Shown: one piece after another, positions 36,601 through 48,985 of the stretch | Numbering within the stretch: the first letter of the stretch is position 1 | Layout of the letters: each line of letters opens with the position of its first letter | Source of the DNA: Ophioderma brevispina | Lineage: Eukaryota > Echinodermata > Ophiuroidea > Amphilepidida > Ophiodermatidae | Length of the DNA stretch: 64,000 nucleotides | Direction: 5' to 3' | Assembly: GCA_023653785.1 (NCBI GenBank) | Contig: JAMKCH010056932.1 | Span: 1-64,000, forward strand | Position numbers and translations under genes: made by a program | Notes under the pieces: generated by a model | The model's database searches: none | What the model saw: only the letters and a program-made list of their open reading frames with translations | Told to the model about the DNA's origin: nothing

Positions 36601-37708
36601 GTTTGATTAAATAAATTCTAATTACAAAATTAAAAAATAGGACCTCATCAGTCCTCTTTTCTAGCTTCATTGGCATATTTTGCCTGTAAGAGATGATGAC
36701 GGCTAGAAAACCATACAAAAGCAGTCATTTATAGCTCCCTCAGTAGGCAAAAGTATGTTTAACATGTTCAATGCCACCGTCTGAGGAGATCGATCGACTC
36801 TTTTTGAGTATGCCAAACAGACGAATGCGCATTCGTCTCCTTTGACATAGAAACAGAGGACGTTTTTTTTCTGTTTTTGCAAACAGACCAATCACTTTAT
36901 AACAAGGAAAACAAAGGATATTTGAATTGAAAGCGTGCTCAAAATAAAAAACGTTTCAATGTCCACTATGTACACATACAATCATTTTCCTAAAATGTTT
37001 TAAATTTTAGATATGCAAGTTCATTATTCTCTAAAACTTCAATCGCCGATATCTCGAAATGTGACTTTTGGTCGATTGGCCTGTTTGGAAGATTCGTGAC
37101 GATATGTTTGTGAGTTTCTGTCCTGCGTTTTAACAGAAATCTACCAGGAGCCATATTGGCAGGTGTACACCAGGGCGTAGTTACGTCACAGCCTCCGATA
37201 TTATAATTTTTCTTGCAGTTTTCACACAAGATAAACGAAATATACTTTGAAAAGAAGGGAATTTTTGTAGTAGGGCTTAAATCAGTACGTTCGAATATTT
37301 TTTCTATGGAGACCAACCACTTTAGTTCATATACATGGTACTTGTAATCGTGCCTACATTAGACGGTGCTTCTTTCATTCATTATGGGCCACTGCTTATT
37401 ATTGGTTATGTGTACTTGAAGGTTATGTTCTATGGATTATTGTTTTTCTTAATTTAGGCTTATTTTGCATTGCTCCCCATCTACAAGTGATGATGATCCT
37501 TCGGACAATGTGGTGTACTATACGACGACTGAAATGAGGTTCTATAACCATTACTGTACAACGGACGGGAAATAGTCATGGCTATGCAATGTCAGTTAGT
37601 AGTTTCACCACTACTTATTCGTTCAATACAATAGGATTTTAATTCTTTCATTTTGTACAACATAAGATTTAGGTGGTCACACACAATCGCAGTGGAACTT
37701 TGATACGG

Positions 37709-37847
37709 TACTGTATTTTGCGAACGAAACGAAACAGAACTCCCATTGGATTACATCTTTATTCCGTCATGGCAGCATAACGGCATAACGGATAAAGCTG
37801 TAATCCATGGGAGTTCTGTTTCCGTTTCGGTTCGCAAAATACAGTAA
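37709..37847. mobile_element. MITE (139 bp) with about 55-bp arms
   Basis: TACTGTATTTTGCGAACGAA, then CAGAACTCCCATTGGATTAC at the left is mirrored by GTAATCCATGGGAGTTCTG, then TTCGCAAAATACAGTA at the right. TA dinucleotides occur at both ends, which would fit a TA target as in Tc1/mariner-type MITEs (inference). Confidence 0.8.
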
Positions 37848-37999
37848 CATTTAATACACTGATTAGAGTTATTTTAATCGTTGTCTTTATGAAATTGGGT
37901 GATCGCTTTAATTTTGTCAATATTCTGTTTGTTATTTCCACACGAGTCGTAAAATCAATTCTTCAAAGTATAGCAGAAGTAAGATTGTCTTCATGAGAT

Positions 38000-40900
38000 T
38001 AAGGCAAAATTTTGTCAATTTATCCTGGAATCAGCTGTACAATGAGACGTGGTAGTAGAAGCCCAAACTGTAGTTTCTTGATGTTCAAGAGTGTTCCTCA
38101 AGTTTTTATTTTCAAAGGCTCATTGATTGGTCTATCCGTGCAATGTAGAATAACTCCATCAGCACTTAAACACATATAGTTTCATAGTCTAATAAAATTG
38201 AAATCATATATAGATATGATTCAATTATTATTCTAAAACTTTCAAATATTGTACCATGTTGCTGGACATGGGACCCATCTACTTATTAAATTGAACATTC
38301 ATTTACATATTACACCGACATTGGGGTCGTCTACTCATTGAAATACGTGACCATTAACTCCTGCATGGTTCTAGAATGGTAAATTCACTATCATTTTCTC
38401 TTTTTCTTCTCATTATCCATTGGTGAACTTTTATGGTGCCTTTTGTAACCCAGCACATCGTTTTTATTCTGGGTTCACTAGATTCATAAAAATTTAATTC
38501 AAAATTGCGAATTCTTACAGATACGACCGGACTTTAGGTATAGGTGGATTACTAACGATTAACGGTTTTATATGATATAAATGTCGTAGCTTTTTTAGCA
38601 AGTCGGGGACTAGGTTTGTGTGATCATGAAATGCCCCTTTTAGTCCAATCATGGTAATGATTTGACCCCCACACAATATACTCTGAAATAGCCAAAAATA
38701 ATATCATTGAACAAGTCTCCAAAATCAACCTGTGGCACAGTAGAAATAAGGGGGCAACGTTTGTACAGTGGTAAAAATTAGGAATTTTCGATTGATTTTA
38801 AATGCTTTTACCAATTTATTGGGCTACTCTAAGGTTTTAAAAAAAAGGTAGAGTTTGCGCCTATCTACGCGTTATAGTTTAGTACAATTCGCTCATAACA
38901 GTTTCAAGTCCATGCCTGGGTAAAATTCATAGAATGGTTCGATTTGATCGGACTGGGTGTAATGGTTTAAATTTTTGTCCCACTAGATAAATAAATGTAA
39001 ATAGATTCTTTGTTTGAACTTTCCTAATAAGAATTCGAGAGCTATGACTAGTGACTCCCATAGACTCTGTAGCCCCCGGTCACATTTTGCGTTCCAATCA
39101 TGCAACGAATATTATAAATGGTGCAACCAGTAATTTTCGGGTTCCGTTACCATTAGACGAACAATTGACACCATTGTTTATAACGAACGGATATCTCTGC
39201 AAAATTTACCCCCCATTGTGACCTTGAACCTATTTTGGACCATACTATTGAACTACAGACCTTGCAGATATGGCAAACTATACCTTTTTTTAATCCTGGA
39301 AATGTACGAACCTTGGCATACTTTCGAGCTTTTTGATACTTTTTCATATTTGACCCCTGTATAAACCTACCCCCTTAAATATATGTTCCACTCATTGTAT
39401 TTTAGTAGACTTTTGATCTTTGTTTTTAAAGGTATTCTCAATACAATTCTGTTGGAAGTGATTCTTTGCATTAGTGTTGGGTTAAGGCAGCATCCTTCTA
39501 TTTTTGACTGGCCTATGTATAGGGCTTTAGTCATGGAATCCCAAGTTCAATGGTATGAAAACCAACAAAACTATAAAATACATAAGAAACAATGTGCATG
39601 TTTTAATCATAAAGTGAAAGATTAAATGATTAGTCTGCAACAAAACAAATGGCCAACCGATGAATACGCCACAAACACGCTTTTGAAAAAGCAACGACCC
39701 TGGCAATGATGTAGTGTAGCTAAACATTGTTTGTCTAGCACACACTGCTATCACTTCCTGCCCGTGTGATTGTTCGCGGCATGTTTGGTGTTTTTTTGGT
39801 TTGTTTTTTTTGGTGTGTGGTTTTTTGCTTTTTGCTTTTAGAATTCTTAAAAACATCCCAGATAATCGTAAAACGATCATGTATTGTAAGATACATGTTA
39901 GAAATGTGATGATGCAGATGATATTGATTTGACTGGTAGGAAGATGAAGACCATAGACACGCACAGCCGACGAGTAATGCCATGAATTGCAAGCTATTGC
40001 ACTGATATAATGAAGGCAAAGAAAGATCTTTTTTGCCAAGCCAATCAGATTGCTCGTGTTACAAACATTTCAAGATCTACGAACATCACTTGAGAATGCT
40101 GGAGACAATGTTTGGCCCACATTCTAAATGCCAAGAAGACGAATTGTGGCGTCAATAGGAGAGAAATCATCAATCTATCTATGCTACAGACAGTATCCAA
40201 CTCAAAAGTGTCATGGATTCAGGATCCTATGTTGCTGAAAGCAAGAAAGACTTCCGGTCATGCCACGGAAAAGCTAGGAATGCCTGCATAACTACATCAC
40301 CTACACTAGCTCCTGTTGCGAGTTCAAACCCCCCGCCCCCAACCCTCCCCCGGGTAAAAAAATCGACTCATGTTTATAGTTCAGTTTCAGTTTCAGTTCT
40401 CTCCACAGAAGCGAGAGATTTGATTGCGAACAGTATATATAGGCCACCGGCTTTACAATACAATATAGAAACACAGTGAGTACTTGTTGCAAAAGACATC
40501 ACGTTTTTTGCATGCATTCCATAAATATCTTGAATAGTTTGCAAGTGTATCCCATCGTGAGAACTAAGTAAAGTGCAGAGTTTCACAGATTTGGGTTGTG
40601 AAAGAAAAATGCGTGAGGTAACGTCTCCAACTGAAATTGGGGAGTACAAAAAAGGAGGTTAAAAAAGTTGATTAAAAAGTGAGCAATTTTTTACTCTTTG
40701 GTTAGTCAAACATGATCGGCCTTATCGAGCCAACTTTGCTCAACTTTTTATCTTTGACCCTTTGGACCTTATCCGAGTAAATTTTACCCCCCCGGGTATT
40801 AATATTTGCGCCACGCTTCTCTAGTGTCCTTCCGTACATTTGAAAATGGGGAAATACCGACCCTACGGATTTGCTCACACTCACGTCACTGGGGTTTAGA

Positions 40901-41150
40901 AAAGTTAGCAACGTTTAAGGTAAGAATGGAATTCTTTTATTTATGTGTAACCCTACTTGAAGTGAAGAACTGTCAGGTCTGTCAATTCAAGATAACATTC
41001 CACAGCCTGAGGCTAGTCCCAACAGTCCGTCAAGTCATCACACCACTGTTCACTGTTGCCTTGTCAATTGAGTGTACACAACTTTAATTTTCATGAAGAT
41101 GCACTTCTATCCTGCGACAAATTCTTTAGCATGTGTCTCCTTAGTTTTTC
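38000..41150. other. Intronic DNA, no credible gene
   Basis: A diverged fragment of the 45-kb inverted-repeat family is at about 38520-38640 (TTACAGATACGACC, CATGAAATGCCCC). The long minus-strand frame at 39527-40039 is AT-rich and without domains. Confidence 0.5.
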
Positions 41151-41154
41151 AATG

Positions 41155-41655
41155 CAAAGACTGCGAGATTTTGCAAGCCCCCTTTTTTGTGAATGCGGAC
41201 GACGGCGAAGTTTGCAAGTTCGTAACGCGAAGACAGCGAGAGTTTGCAAGTGCGTAATGTGATGACGGCGAGTTTGCAAGATCGTAACGCGAAGACGGCG
41301 ATAGTTTGCAAGTTCGTAACGCGATGACGGCAAGTTTTGCAACGCAAAGACGTCGATGCTTTTGCAGTTCGTAACGGATACGAAAGTTTGCAACGTAATA
41401 TGGGGAGAGTTCGCAATTCGTACCGCGATGACGGCAAGAGTTTGCATTCGTAACATTTTTGACAGGGAAATTGCAACTTTTAAGCGATGACTGCGAGTTT
41501 TGCAAGTTTGCAACACGAAAACGGCGAGAGTTTGCTGGTCGTAATGTGATGACGGCAGTTTTTTTCACAAACTTGCAAACTCACCCTCGCCCTGTTACAA
41601 ACTTGTAACTCACCGTCATCGTGTTACAAACTTGCAAACTCGCGGCACCCCCCTC
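41155..41655. repeat. Minisatellite, unit about 30 bp
   Basis: GACGGCGAGAGTTTGCAAG-TTCGTAACGCGAT-like units recur about fifteen times. The last few (41575-41645) are in inverted orientation (CAAACTTGCAAACTC). Three overlapping minus-strand frames of 110-140 residues rich in L, R, T, A come from this periodicity. Confidence 0.85.
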
Positions 41656-41861
41656 CTTAACAAACTCGCCGCCATCTTTGTCATTGCAAACTGGGCGTTT
41701 ATGTCCGCTCTAGCGTGCTATATGCATACATGCATGTGCACCACACGACCCATTGGTAAAAAAGAAGTTATTTGTTGCCAACCACCCTATGATCGCAGCC
41801 TTATTGCATTTGAAAGATGCGGCAGAAACTGAATTATCCCGACTCGTTTGTGTGAACATAA

Positions 41862-42236
41862 ATGGCTCGTCGGGATGGGCAAAGTCGTCTGGTTAGTCAG
41901 TTAGTAAAAGGAACTTCTACTCGTAACGAACGAAATCGTCCACGAGAGCGGTCCATAACGAAACGTCATTCCGATTGCCGTATATTTAGGGGTGCAATGC
42001 AAACTATCTTCAGGTTTGGCGAAAAGCAAATTACATGGCATTCTGGCGAGAGCCCTGCGAGAATCGATTCTGTGATTATCTCGTCAAATTGCACCGGAAG
42101 GACCCCAGCCCTTATTATACAGCATCAGTCCCGGGGTGTGGGGGGGGGGTATGAAGCAATCATACTGGAGGAGGGGGAAGTTAGTAGTGTTCATGCCATA
42201 ACCAGGGTTCAGCACCTAAGCCTAGGCATAGGGTGA
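41862..42236 (+). CDS. Candidate first exon/ORF of an unrecognised gene
   Basis: An ATG opens a frame that starts MARRDGQSRLVSQLVKG, strongly basic (many R/K to about residue 45), then turns into mixed sequence (IFRFGEKQITWHSGESPARI) and a glycine run from a poly-G tract near residue 105. I do not recognise the protein. The G-run and the end are likely past the true exon end. It is listed because composition is protein-like and because coding-like segments on the same strand follow at 42629 and 43110. It sits inside the 30-kb Calx-beta intron and would be a nested gene. It could equally be an old retrocopy or a chance frame. Confidence 0.35.
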   Translation: MARRDGQSRLVSQLVKGTSTRNERNRPRERSITKRHSDCRIFRGAMQTIFRFGEKQITWHSGESPARIDSVIISSNCTGRTPALIIQHQSRGVGGGYEAIILEEGEVSSVHAITRVQHLSLGIG

Positions 42237-42628
42237 AAAAATCAAAATTTCATTATAGTATGATTTCGAATATAAACTGTGTAAGGTTTGCAACACGCAA
42301 AATCCTAGTCTTTGAAATTTACTAGGTTGGTTTTTAAAAACGCCTCAGAAATTCTACAAAAAATACACAGACAACACTTAACCATTCAATCGGTTTGTTA
42401 AAACAATCCAACATTATGATTTATAACTATTTACAACATGTAATAGGAAACGGTCCATTTCGGAGCAGTCTGAATGCCGTCTGCTACACATAATCCCTAT
42501 AGTTGTTATTGTGTCTTCCAAAAACTTTTTGGGGTTTTTTGAGTAACATTTCAGTGTAGCTCACTGTGTATTCTATATAATTGTCAATTCAATGTATCCA
42601 GTGGAAAAAAGCTGAGGTGCGCTTCCAG

Positions 42629-42772
42629 ATAAAGCTAATTTGATGTACCAGCACCTCAATGAATGCCGTTACCATGATAGTGTGCTGATGTATGCAGAAT
42701 CACAGGGCAACCTCACGGGAAGTGTTTTAGGAGTGAAGAATTTGACAGGGATTGACCGAATAAGTGTTGAAG
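42629..42772 (+). CDS. Candidate internal exon of unrecognised gene
   Basis: Acceptor GCGCTTCCAG and donor GAAG|GTAATG bound 144 bp, open and phase 1 at both ends. The peptide includes LMYQHLNECRYHDSVLMYAE, then LTGSVLGVKNLTGIDRISVE, which looks like a folded soluble protein and not repeat translation. It is not a Calx-beta half, although its phases would permit splicing to such exons. The family is unknown to me. Confidence 0.45.
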
Positions 42773-43109
42773 GTAATGTATGTCTTGTTTATTTTTTATG
42801 CCAATTCATTTTTTTGGCAATGTTGCATGGTACCATCAACTCTATTGTGCTGCCAAGCCCTGCAATTTTGCCTGATTTCCTCTTCACACAGTTGTGCATG
42901 AATTGTACATGCATCCAAAGCACAGATGGATTTTTAAAAAAGGCACATGGAACTCTTGGGCTACCATTCAAATAACAACAATTCCAAATGCTTACAATTT
43001 CGGCATTCGCTTTGCGACGTGATAGCCACTGTTCGTAATAAATAAGTTTTACTCATATCATCTAAAACAGACTACATTTTCAGGTATAAACTTCAAGGAT
43101 TTATGATGA

Positions 43110-43660
43110 CAAAAAATAATTACCAATGAACTTTCTTGTGATGTGGAAATTTTACAATTTCATGAGGGAAGTGGGAAAATGAATGCCGTCCTGATTGTGT
43201 CACCCATCTTCAACGCTGTTGTCATTAACAGTGGTGATGTCCAGGGGGTGGCAGGGGAATCCCCTCCCCATTTTTTTTCTTTCCTTCCTCCCCCAGTTTG
43301 TTCCCCCCCTCCCCGATGGAAAGGAAAAATGACAGATATTTGGTCAAAATTAGCGATTTAGAACAAATAATCACCAAATATAGGCAAAGTCAACGATTGG
43401 GGCCAAAACTCACATTTTTTGAAAAAACAGCTATTTGTGGCAAATTTGTTTTAAAAATCTTCAAATTTTTGGATATTTTGCCTCCCAGAATTTAACTTTT
43501 TGCCAAAAAACAATTTTCACTTTGTTCGGCTCCGTTTTCCCTCACAAGAAAATGCCTGGCGGCCACAACCATGGTCATGAAACGTCCATTATTTATTAGA
43601 TTGGATGAGCCCAACATTGTTAACTGCCTCTACTTCATGTCATTGGTAAATAGTGTTGTA
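43110..43660 (+). pseudogene. Coding-like segments following the 42.6-kb exon
   Basis: An acceptor ACATTTTCAG at 43083 opens a frame with GINFKDL that then meets two stops. From 43110 the same frame reads ITNELSCDVEILQFHEGSGK and AVLIVSPIFNAVVINSGDVQ. A pyrimidine/purine-rich block (43245-43550) interrupts. Then LFIRLDEPNIVNCLYFMSL appears at about 43580-43650, followed by a GT and, 90 bp on, a TTTCAG acceptor. Either a decayed gene or exons with sequence errors. No family recognised. Confidence 0.3.
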
Positions 43661-45037
43661 GCCATTGAGCATATACGTAAGGTTACAAACTCAAGTAAAA
43701 TACAAACTTTTCTCCAACCTCCTGTACTATTTTTGTTTGTCATTTCAGGAACCTAATGGTGAGCGAAATTGTAATACACATGGAAACTGACAACTGTTCC
43801 ACTGTTCTCCTCCTATGCCAACATTCATCGATTTGTTTTAGAAGAGCTTTGTAGCACAACTCACCTGGCTGCAAGCTTGAAATAAACAGGGGCAAGGGGC
43901 AAATTTACCCCTGTTAAAAGGCAAAATGCCCCTTGTTCTGAAACAACTGTGTACATTTTGGTATAGCCAGTGGCAATAAAAGTTAAAAACAGAAAACACC
44001 AAAAAAAACCCAAAAATTGTCTCCTGGATCTGAAATCGCTTATTTCAGCCCCGAACTGGCTCCAGTGTTTTTGCAGCAAAGGGTGTTCTTTCCATCATCA
44101 CAAAATGTGTGCACTGTTTGAGATGGTCCCCTACAATCCGCAAATTCCTGTGACAATTCTGTCTGGAGTCTGAATTAAGGTGGTGATTTGTTGTATTTTT
44201 ATGGGGCTTCTTTCTTGGTGATCACAACATTCGACGAGGATATATGTTATGCATCGTGCAAATACAAGTTTCGCCTTGCAGTATTTTAGCCCTATTCGTC
44301 CGATGGTCATTGAAAGCATCAAGTTGCTTAGGACTATTGATTCTAATGACTCTCAAACGTCAGACTATTTATTTTAACTGCAATGATTCTCTCAGCCGTC
44401 TTCCCGCAAAACCCCCATTGAATTGCTCTTATTGACTTTCGGCCGCTTTCCCAGGCAGAAGACTTTGAAAAACCAATTTGCGTCTGATTGATTGAGACAT
44501 CCAGCGACGTAAACAACAAATTTACCGTCGGCCATCTTGTATCACACCATGTACCCTACCCGAAGTCCCACAGGGTTTCCCCGATTGCGACTTACTGGCC
44601 CCCAAATTAGCAGATGTTTCAGGTCACATTTTGCCCACCCGGAGTAGGCCTACATTCCGGTCATTGCTTTTGATTGACTTAGAACCGTTTCCTGCAAAGA
44701 CGTTGAAAATCAGTTTTTACGCAAGTTATAATCCTCTGCGGGGAAAATGCCCGACAGTCATTGAAAAGCATCAAATTACCGTGTGACTCAATTGACTCTT
44801 CGTACAACAGGAACACCTATGTGTTTGCTTTCCTATTGACCTCCGGGCCGTTTTTGGCTGATGTACTGTAGAGTTGGGAACACTATTTTTAGTACGGTAG
44901 TTAGAAGTGTATTTTATAGTGGAATTACATTGTAAAATTATAAAACCTTTTGGTCATGCATACAGGCAAGTGTTGCACAATACAGGTGCTCATTTCAAAT
45001 GCTCTGACAAACATGAATATTGAATTGTAATAGTAAA

Positions 45038-45715
45038 GGGGCATTCAATGGTCCACCGCTGTTTGCCCCCCCCCACTTACTAAAAGTTGAGATTTTTATA
45101 TCTCTGAACTATGGACATTAAAGATCCTGTTTAACTTAATCTTACGGGTGCAAATTTGGTCATATCTGTAAAAAATCGAAATTTTGTATTTTTTTTTTTC
45201 TGTCCTTATAAACGGACCAAAATTACAGCATAGTGGTCTATGGGACTGAAAGAAACAAGCATTTCCTTTCCTCATAAAGATTAAACTGCAAGGTCGGGAT
45301 CGTCCAAAAGTTGGGAATAATAGATTCAGCCTGAAAAATTAAATAGTTATGGGACACTTCTGATTCATGCCCCTTTAAAGAAAGGTGCATTTTGTGATTC
45401 CATCCCCTCCTGTTTTTATAATATTGTTCGCTAGATACGTTGCGAAAAAGGTTATTCACAACGTTTTAGTTGATCCTGACCTTGCTGTTTGTGGTGTATG
45501 AGCAAATGCTTGTTCCCACGGTCCATAGGCCACTGTTCTATAAATTCTGTCCGTTTACGGACAGAAAATACAAAAATTGCAAATTTCTTTACAGATACGA
45601 CCAAATTTCACTAAGATTAGTACACATGGATTATTGAGGTTAATTCAGACAATGAAAAAACTCAACTTTGTTTTGTAAGTCGGGGATGATGCTTGTGGAT
45701 CACGAAATGCCCCAA
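45038..45715. mobile_element. Inverted-repeat element, GGGGCATT ends
   Basis: 45038-45230 (GGGGCATTC, then AAATTTGGTCATATCTGTAA, then TCTGTCCTTATAAACGGACC) is repeated in reverse complement at about 45530-45713 (GTCCGTTTACGGACAGAAAA, TTACAGATACGACC, CACGAAATGCCCC). The arms are about 190 bp around a 300-bp centre. A single-arm relative is at 38520-38640. Confidence 0.75.
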
Positions 45716-46814
45716 CAATGATATCTAGCTGAAAATTGAGCCATTTTTAGGCAAAGCCAAGCTTTTTTTGAGGGGTCACGTCAAATTAGGTATGTGCCCC
45801 GCTGTCATTAATTTCGAGCAATGTCAGGCAGTAGGGTTTGGGGTAATTATCAAATCTTGAAAATAACATGTTTTGTTTTTAGTAACTAAAGTTGTTCTGC
45901 TATACAATCCTGGGCCAATTTCAAAAGATTTCAAAACTTTTGAGTAATTTACAAATTGACCACTATGTCATCATACATTGCTATCTCTACTGCAGATACA
46001 CTGCTGACAGCAGCAATAAATTATCGGAATAAAGCACATGTCCACTTGTGTGTTTTTCTGTAAAGACTGCTAAATTCAACAGGTCCCAAGTGCCCAAAGC
46101 TATAAGCTAGCCACATCAAATTAAAATTCACTTTTACGAAATACATTTGGCGGGGACATTTTAATGCATCACATACATCCAGTTCGCCTTGTTGAAACCA
46201 GTAACCAAAAGTTTGTTGACCGTGCTTTTCAATGGGAGCACTCTTTAGAATATCACAGTTTGTGGCTGGTTTATATTTGATATAGGTTAGACTTCTTGAG
46301 TAAATCATATATCCTCTTTACGGTATTTGCCAAAATTGTCATTTTTGATGTTTGCACTTAATCTGCTTTTTAGTGTAAAATCGCCCTCATATACATAAAT
46401 GTCCATTTTAAATGAAAATGAAAAGTTAAAACTCCATGCAAACTTCAGAATGGATTTGTTGACCTCAACATATAAACACCATTCCACAATTCCATACTAA
46501 ACCAGATAAAAACTACAAAAAAGTGCATATCCAGGTTAACTGGGCTGCCAATCTTGATATGTTTCATTTCCCTCCCCGCCTGGCACTCTATAGATTTTGC
46601 CAAACTTTCCATTCTTTGGTCTAGGATATGGTGAGTTTTGTGAAGTCAAAGGCATTATACACTGGTGGCTTTTGTCTTATATGAGTTATACGTTCTACAA
46701 TTGTCATCCAATAAAAAGGTTTCAATATACGATTCCACTGCAATTGCTCTGTATCTGTGCCTGTCATTCATGTGGTATTTTTATTTCAACAGGAACTGCC
46801 TGCAGGTTAATTTA

Positions 46815-47235
46815 AAAAAAAGTTGACCCAGCAGAGTAAAACTTACTCAACAACACTGGTTGAGTTAAAATGTTTTTTGCTCTGCTGTTTGATTAAAAGT
46901 ATTTGACTCAATGATGAGTAAATTTTTAACTCAACAATGAGTAAATTTTTACTCACAGTAAAATGATTAAATTGTACCCTGCTGTGATAAAAGGGAAACA
47001 ACCCTTCCTGGGTTGATTAAACTTTTAACAGCAGGTTTGATTACAATTTTAACTCCACTGTTGATTCAAATTTTACTCCACTTTGATTAAAATTTTACAC
47101 TTTAAAGAGGAGTAAAAAAGCGTTAGTCTATTCAGGTTGAGTAAAATTTAATCATGGAAGGGTTTTCCATTTTTAACATCCAAACGATTAAAATTTTACC
47201 ACTAGAAGAGTAAAAATATTTAAGAGTGTACGATC
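46815..47235. repeat. AT-rich repeat with recurrent GAGTAAAA/TTTTACTC motifs
   Basis: Short GAGTAAA, ACTCAAC and TTTTACTC elements recur in both orientations through about 400 bp. The same vocabulary occurs in the MITE at 59766-59917. The ends are not clear. Confidence 0.55.
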
Positions 47236-47809
47236 CCCTACATAGTTTACATACCAAACAAAGTTGAACCAGCTTCAACTTCACCTGTGTTGCAAACCTT
47301 ACATAGCTTTGTTCCCCGTTGAGTTCCATTCCACTCCCAGCTCGACTTCCAATTTAAGAATGCCTAGGCGTAATTTTGTAATCAAACTTTAAGATAAACT
47401 TGTCGAGCTGTAATAAATAAGGCTCCACACTGTAAATCATTTAAATTTGCGAATACAACCATAATTTCCGAATATGAAGCGACATCGCTTCTAAATTCCT
47501 GAAAAATGTGAATAGCTTTACAATTGTTTAAAAATGGTAAGAAATGCTCTTGTTAATAACCACCTTGAGTCAATTCCAGACTTCCACCAACACCGACGGA
47601 AACAAAGAATATTTTTAACATCAAGGGCCCAACACGGGGCAGTAATTGCTGCCTCTCGTAAATTGATATTTATAACGTGGTACAAAATTCTGGTGTTGTC
47701 TACTTCCGTTAACCGCAACCATATTTGATTCTCTAACAGACAAGAAACATTAGATATACCTTCCAAGTCAGCCGGACCGCTGTGGACCTAATTGTACAAA
47801 ATATGACCC

Positions 47810-48120
47810 ATCTAATATAGTTGTTGTTTCCACAATTTTTGACCCCATTTATATAGTTGGCTTTTGAAATTTCGCACCATTTTCATATAGTAATCTTAGC
47901 AAAATCGCCCATTTTCATAGTAACTTTTTCCAAAAATCAGAAAATCAACCATTTTCATTGTGAGTTTTAGCGAAAATGCGGAAAAACGGACCCATTTTCA
48001 TAGTAAAATGGCGACCGAGAAATTGATAAACATGGACATTTACATAGTAGCAATGACCTCAAAACGTGAAACCATCTTTATAGTATCCTGGTGGGAAAAT
48101 GACCCATTTTTATAGTAAGG
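47810..48120. repeat. Degenerate tandem motif ACCCATTTTCATAGTA
   Basis: CCATTTTCATAGTA or a variant occurs about eight times at 35-55 bp spacing. The surrounding sequence is diverged, so this is an old or loosely periodic array. Confidence 0.65.
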
Positions 48121-48601
48121 CGTGAAATGTGATCACATATCGGCGGCGGCATATGTACCTACCCTTTTCCACTGACTCACCGGCCACCCCCTCCTAACCC
48201 CCTACCCCCCCGTTCAAAACATATCTGGGTGAGCACAATGACCAAAGAACAATTTTTTGTAATTTCCATCATCGTCTGTCGCACAGCGTCGAGCACGATA
48301 GGGATGCTTGTCCACTGACTGCCAATCGGGGCGATTTCACAATTCACTATGAGCATAGTCAATCTCAATTCGCTTGGCACAGTTAGTAGCTTTCATTCAC
48401 CAGTGTATTTATAAAATACACCCCTGTCACCTTTTGGGGTATGATAATGTCCCCGAGCACCAAGGCTCAGTTGCATGTCAATGTATTGTAAAGTACCAAC
48501 GCCAGACTGAACGTTTTCCTTTGTGGATGATCAATATTTGTAACTCATAGTGAGTAGTCTCAGACGTCACGTGTTGGAGGTTACCGTGCCCATTAATTAC
48601 A

Positions 48602-48985
48602 TTGATCTTCTTCTTCTCGTGGCCAAACACGTGGTTCTCAAATATGATCCAGACAGAGTGGGTACAACGTCTGGCTGCTCACCTGAATTCCGCAAGGTCT
48701 TATTTTGTACAATGTTGCTCCAGCAGTGGCAGACCAAGTGATGTTCCATTGTTCTGTGGTGCTGTTCCACAACCACAGGTAGTATCCTTGTCTGCTTCAG
48801 ATAGCCCCACTTCTTGCAAGGAAACCTTAGATCGCCAGTTATGTTCTCAATTGTTGAGCAACGCCATTCAGGCTTCAGCCCATGAGGAGTCAGACCCAGG
48901 TGGGAAGAGAGATGCTCACAGGTTCAATACCGATAGTGGTACCTTGGTTGATGCAAGTATTTCTTTCACAAGGCGAATCTCTTGA
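48602..48985 (+). CDS. Unassigned ORF, possibly mobile-element derived
   Basis: A 127-codon frame with protein-like composition: TEWVQRLAAHLNSARSY near residue 17, a serine-rich middle (VVSLSASDSPTSCKETLDRQ) and HEESDPGGKRDAHRF near residue 95. No domain recognised. The overlapping downstream frame (48882-49091) and the repeat shared with 7.6 kb at 49362-49440 suggest it belongs to a dispersed element. It lies within the large Calx-beta intron. Confidence 0.25.
   Translation: MIFFFSWPNTWFSNMIQTEWVQRLAAHLNSARSYFVQCCSSSGRPSDVPLFCGAVPQPQVVSLSASDSPTSCKETLDRQLCSQLLSNAIQASAHEESDPGGKRDAHRFNTDSGTLVDASISFTRRIS

Noticed and set aside
39527..40039. Longest open frame of the window (170 codons, minus strand)
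   Set aside because: AT-rich hydrophobic/lysine composition, no domain, runs across homopolymer T/A tracts (for example around 39785-39835), no splice context. Judged a chance frame.
41091..41568. Three overlapping minus-strand frames of 111-141 codons
   Set aside because: Products of a 30-bp minisatellite that happens to stay open in three frames.
42789..42971. Minus-strand frame next to the 42.6-kb exon
   Set aside because: Short, intronic and without domain; complementary to low-information AT-rich DNA.
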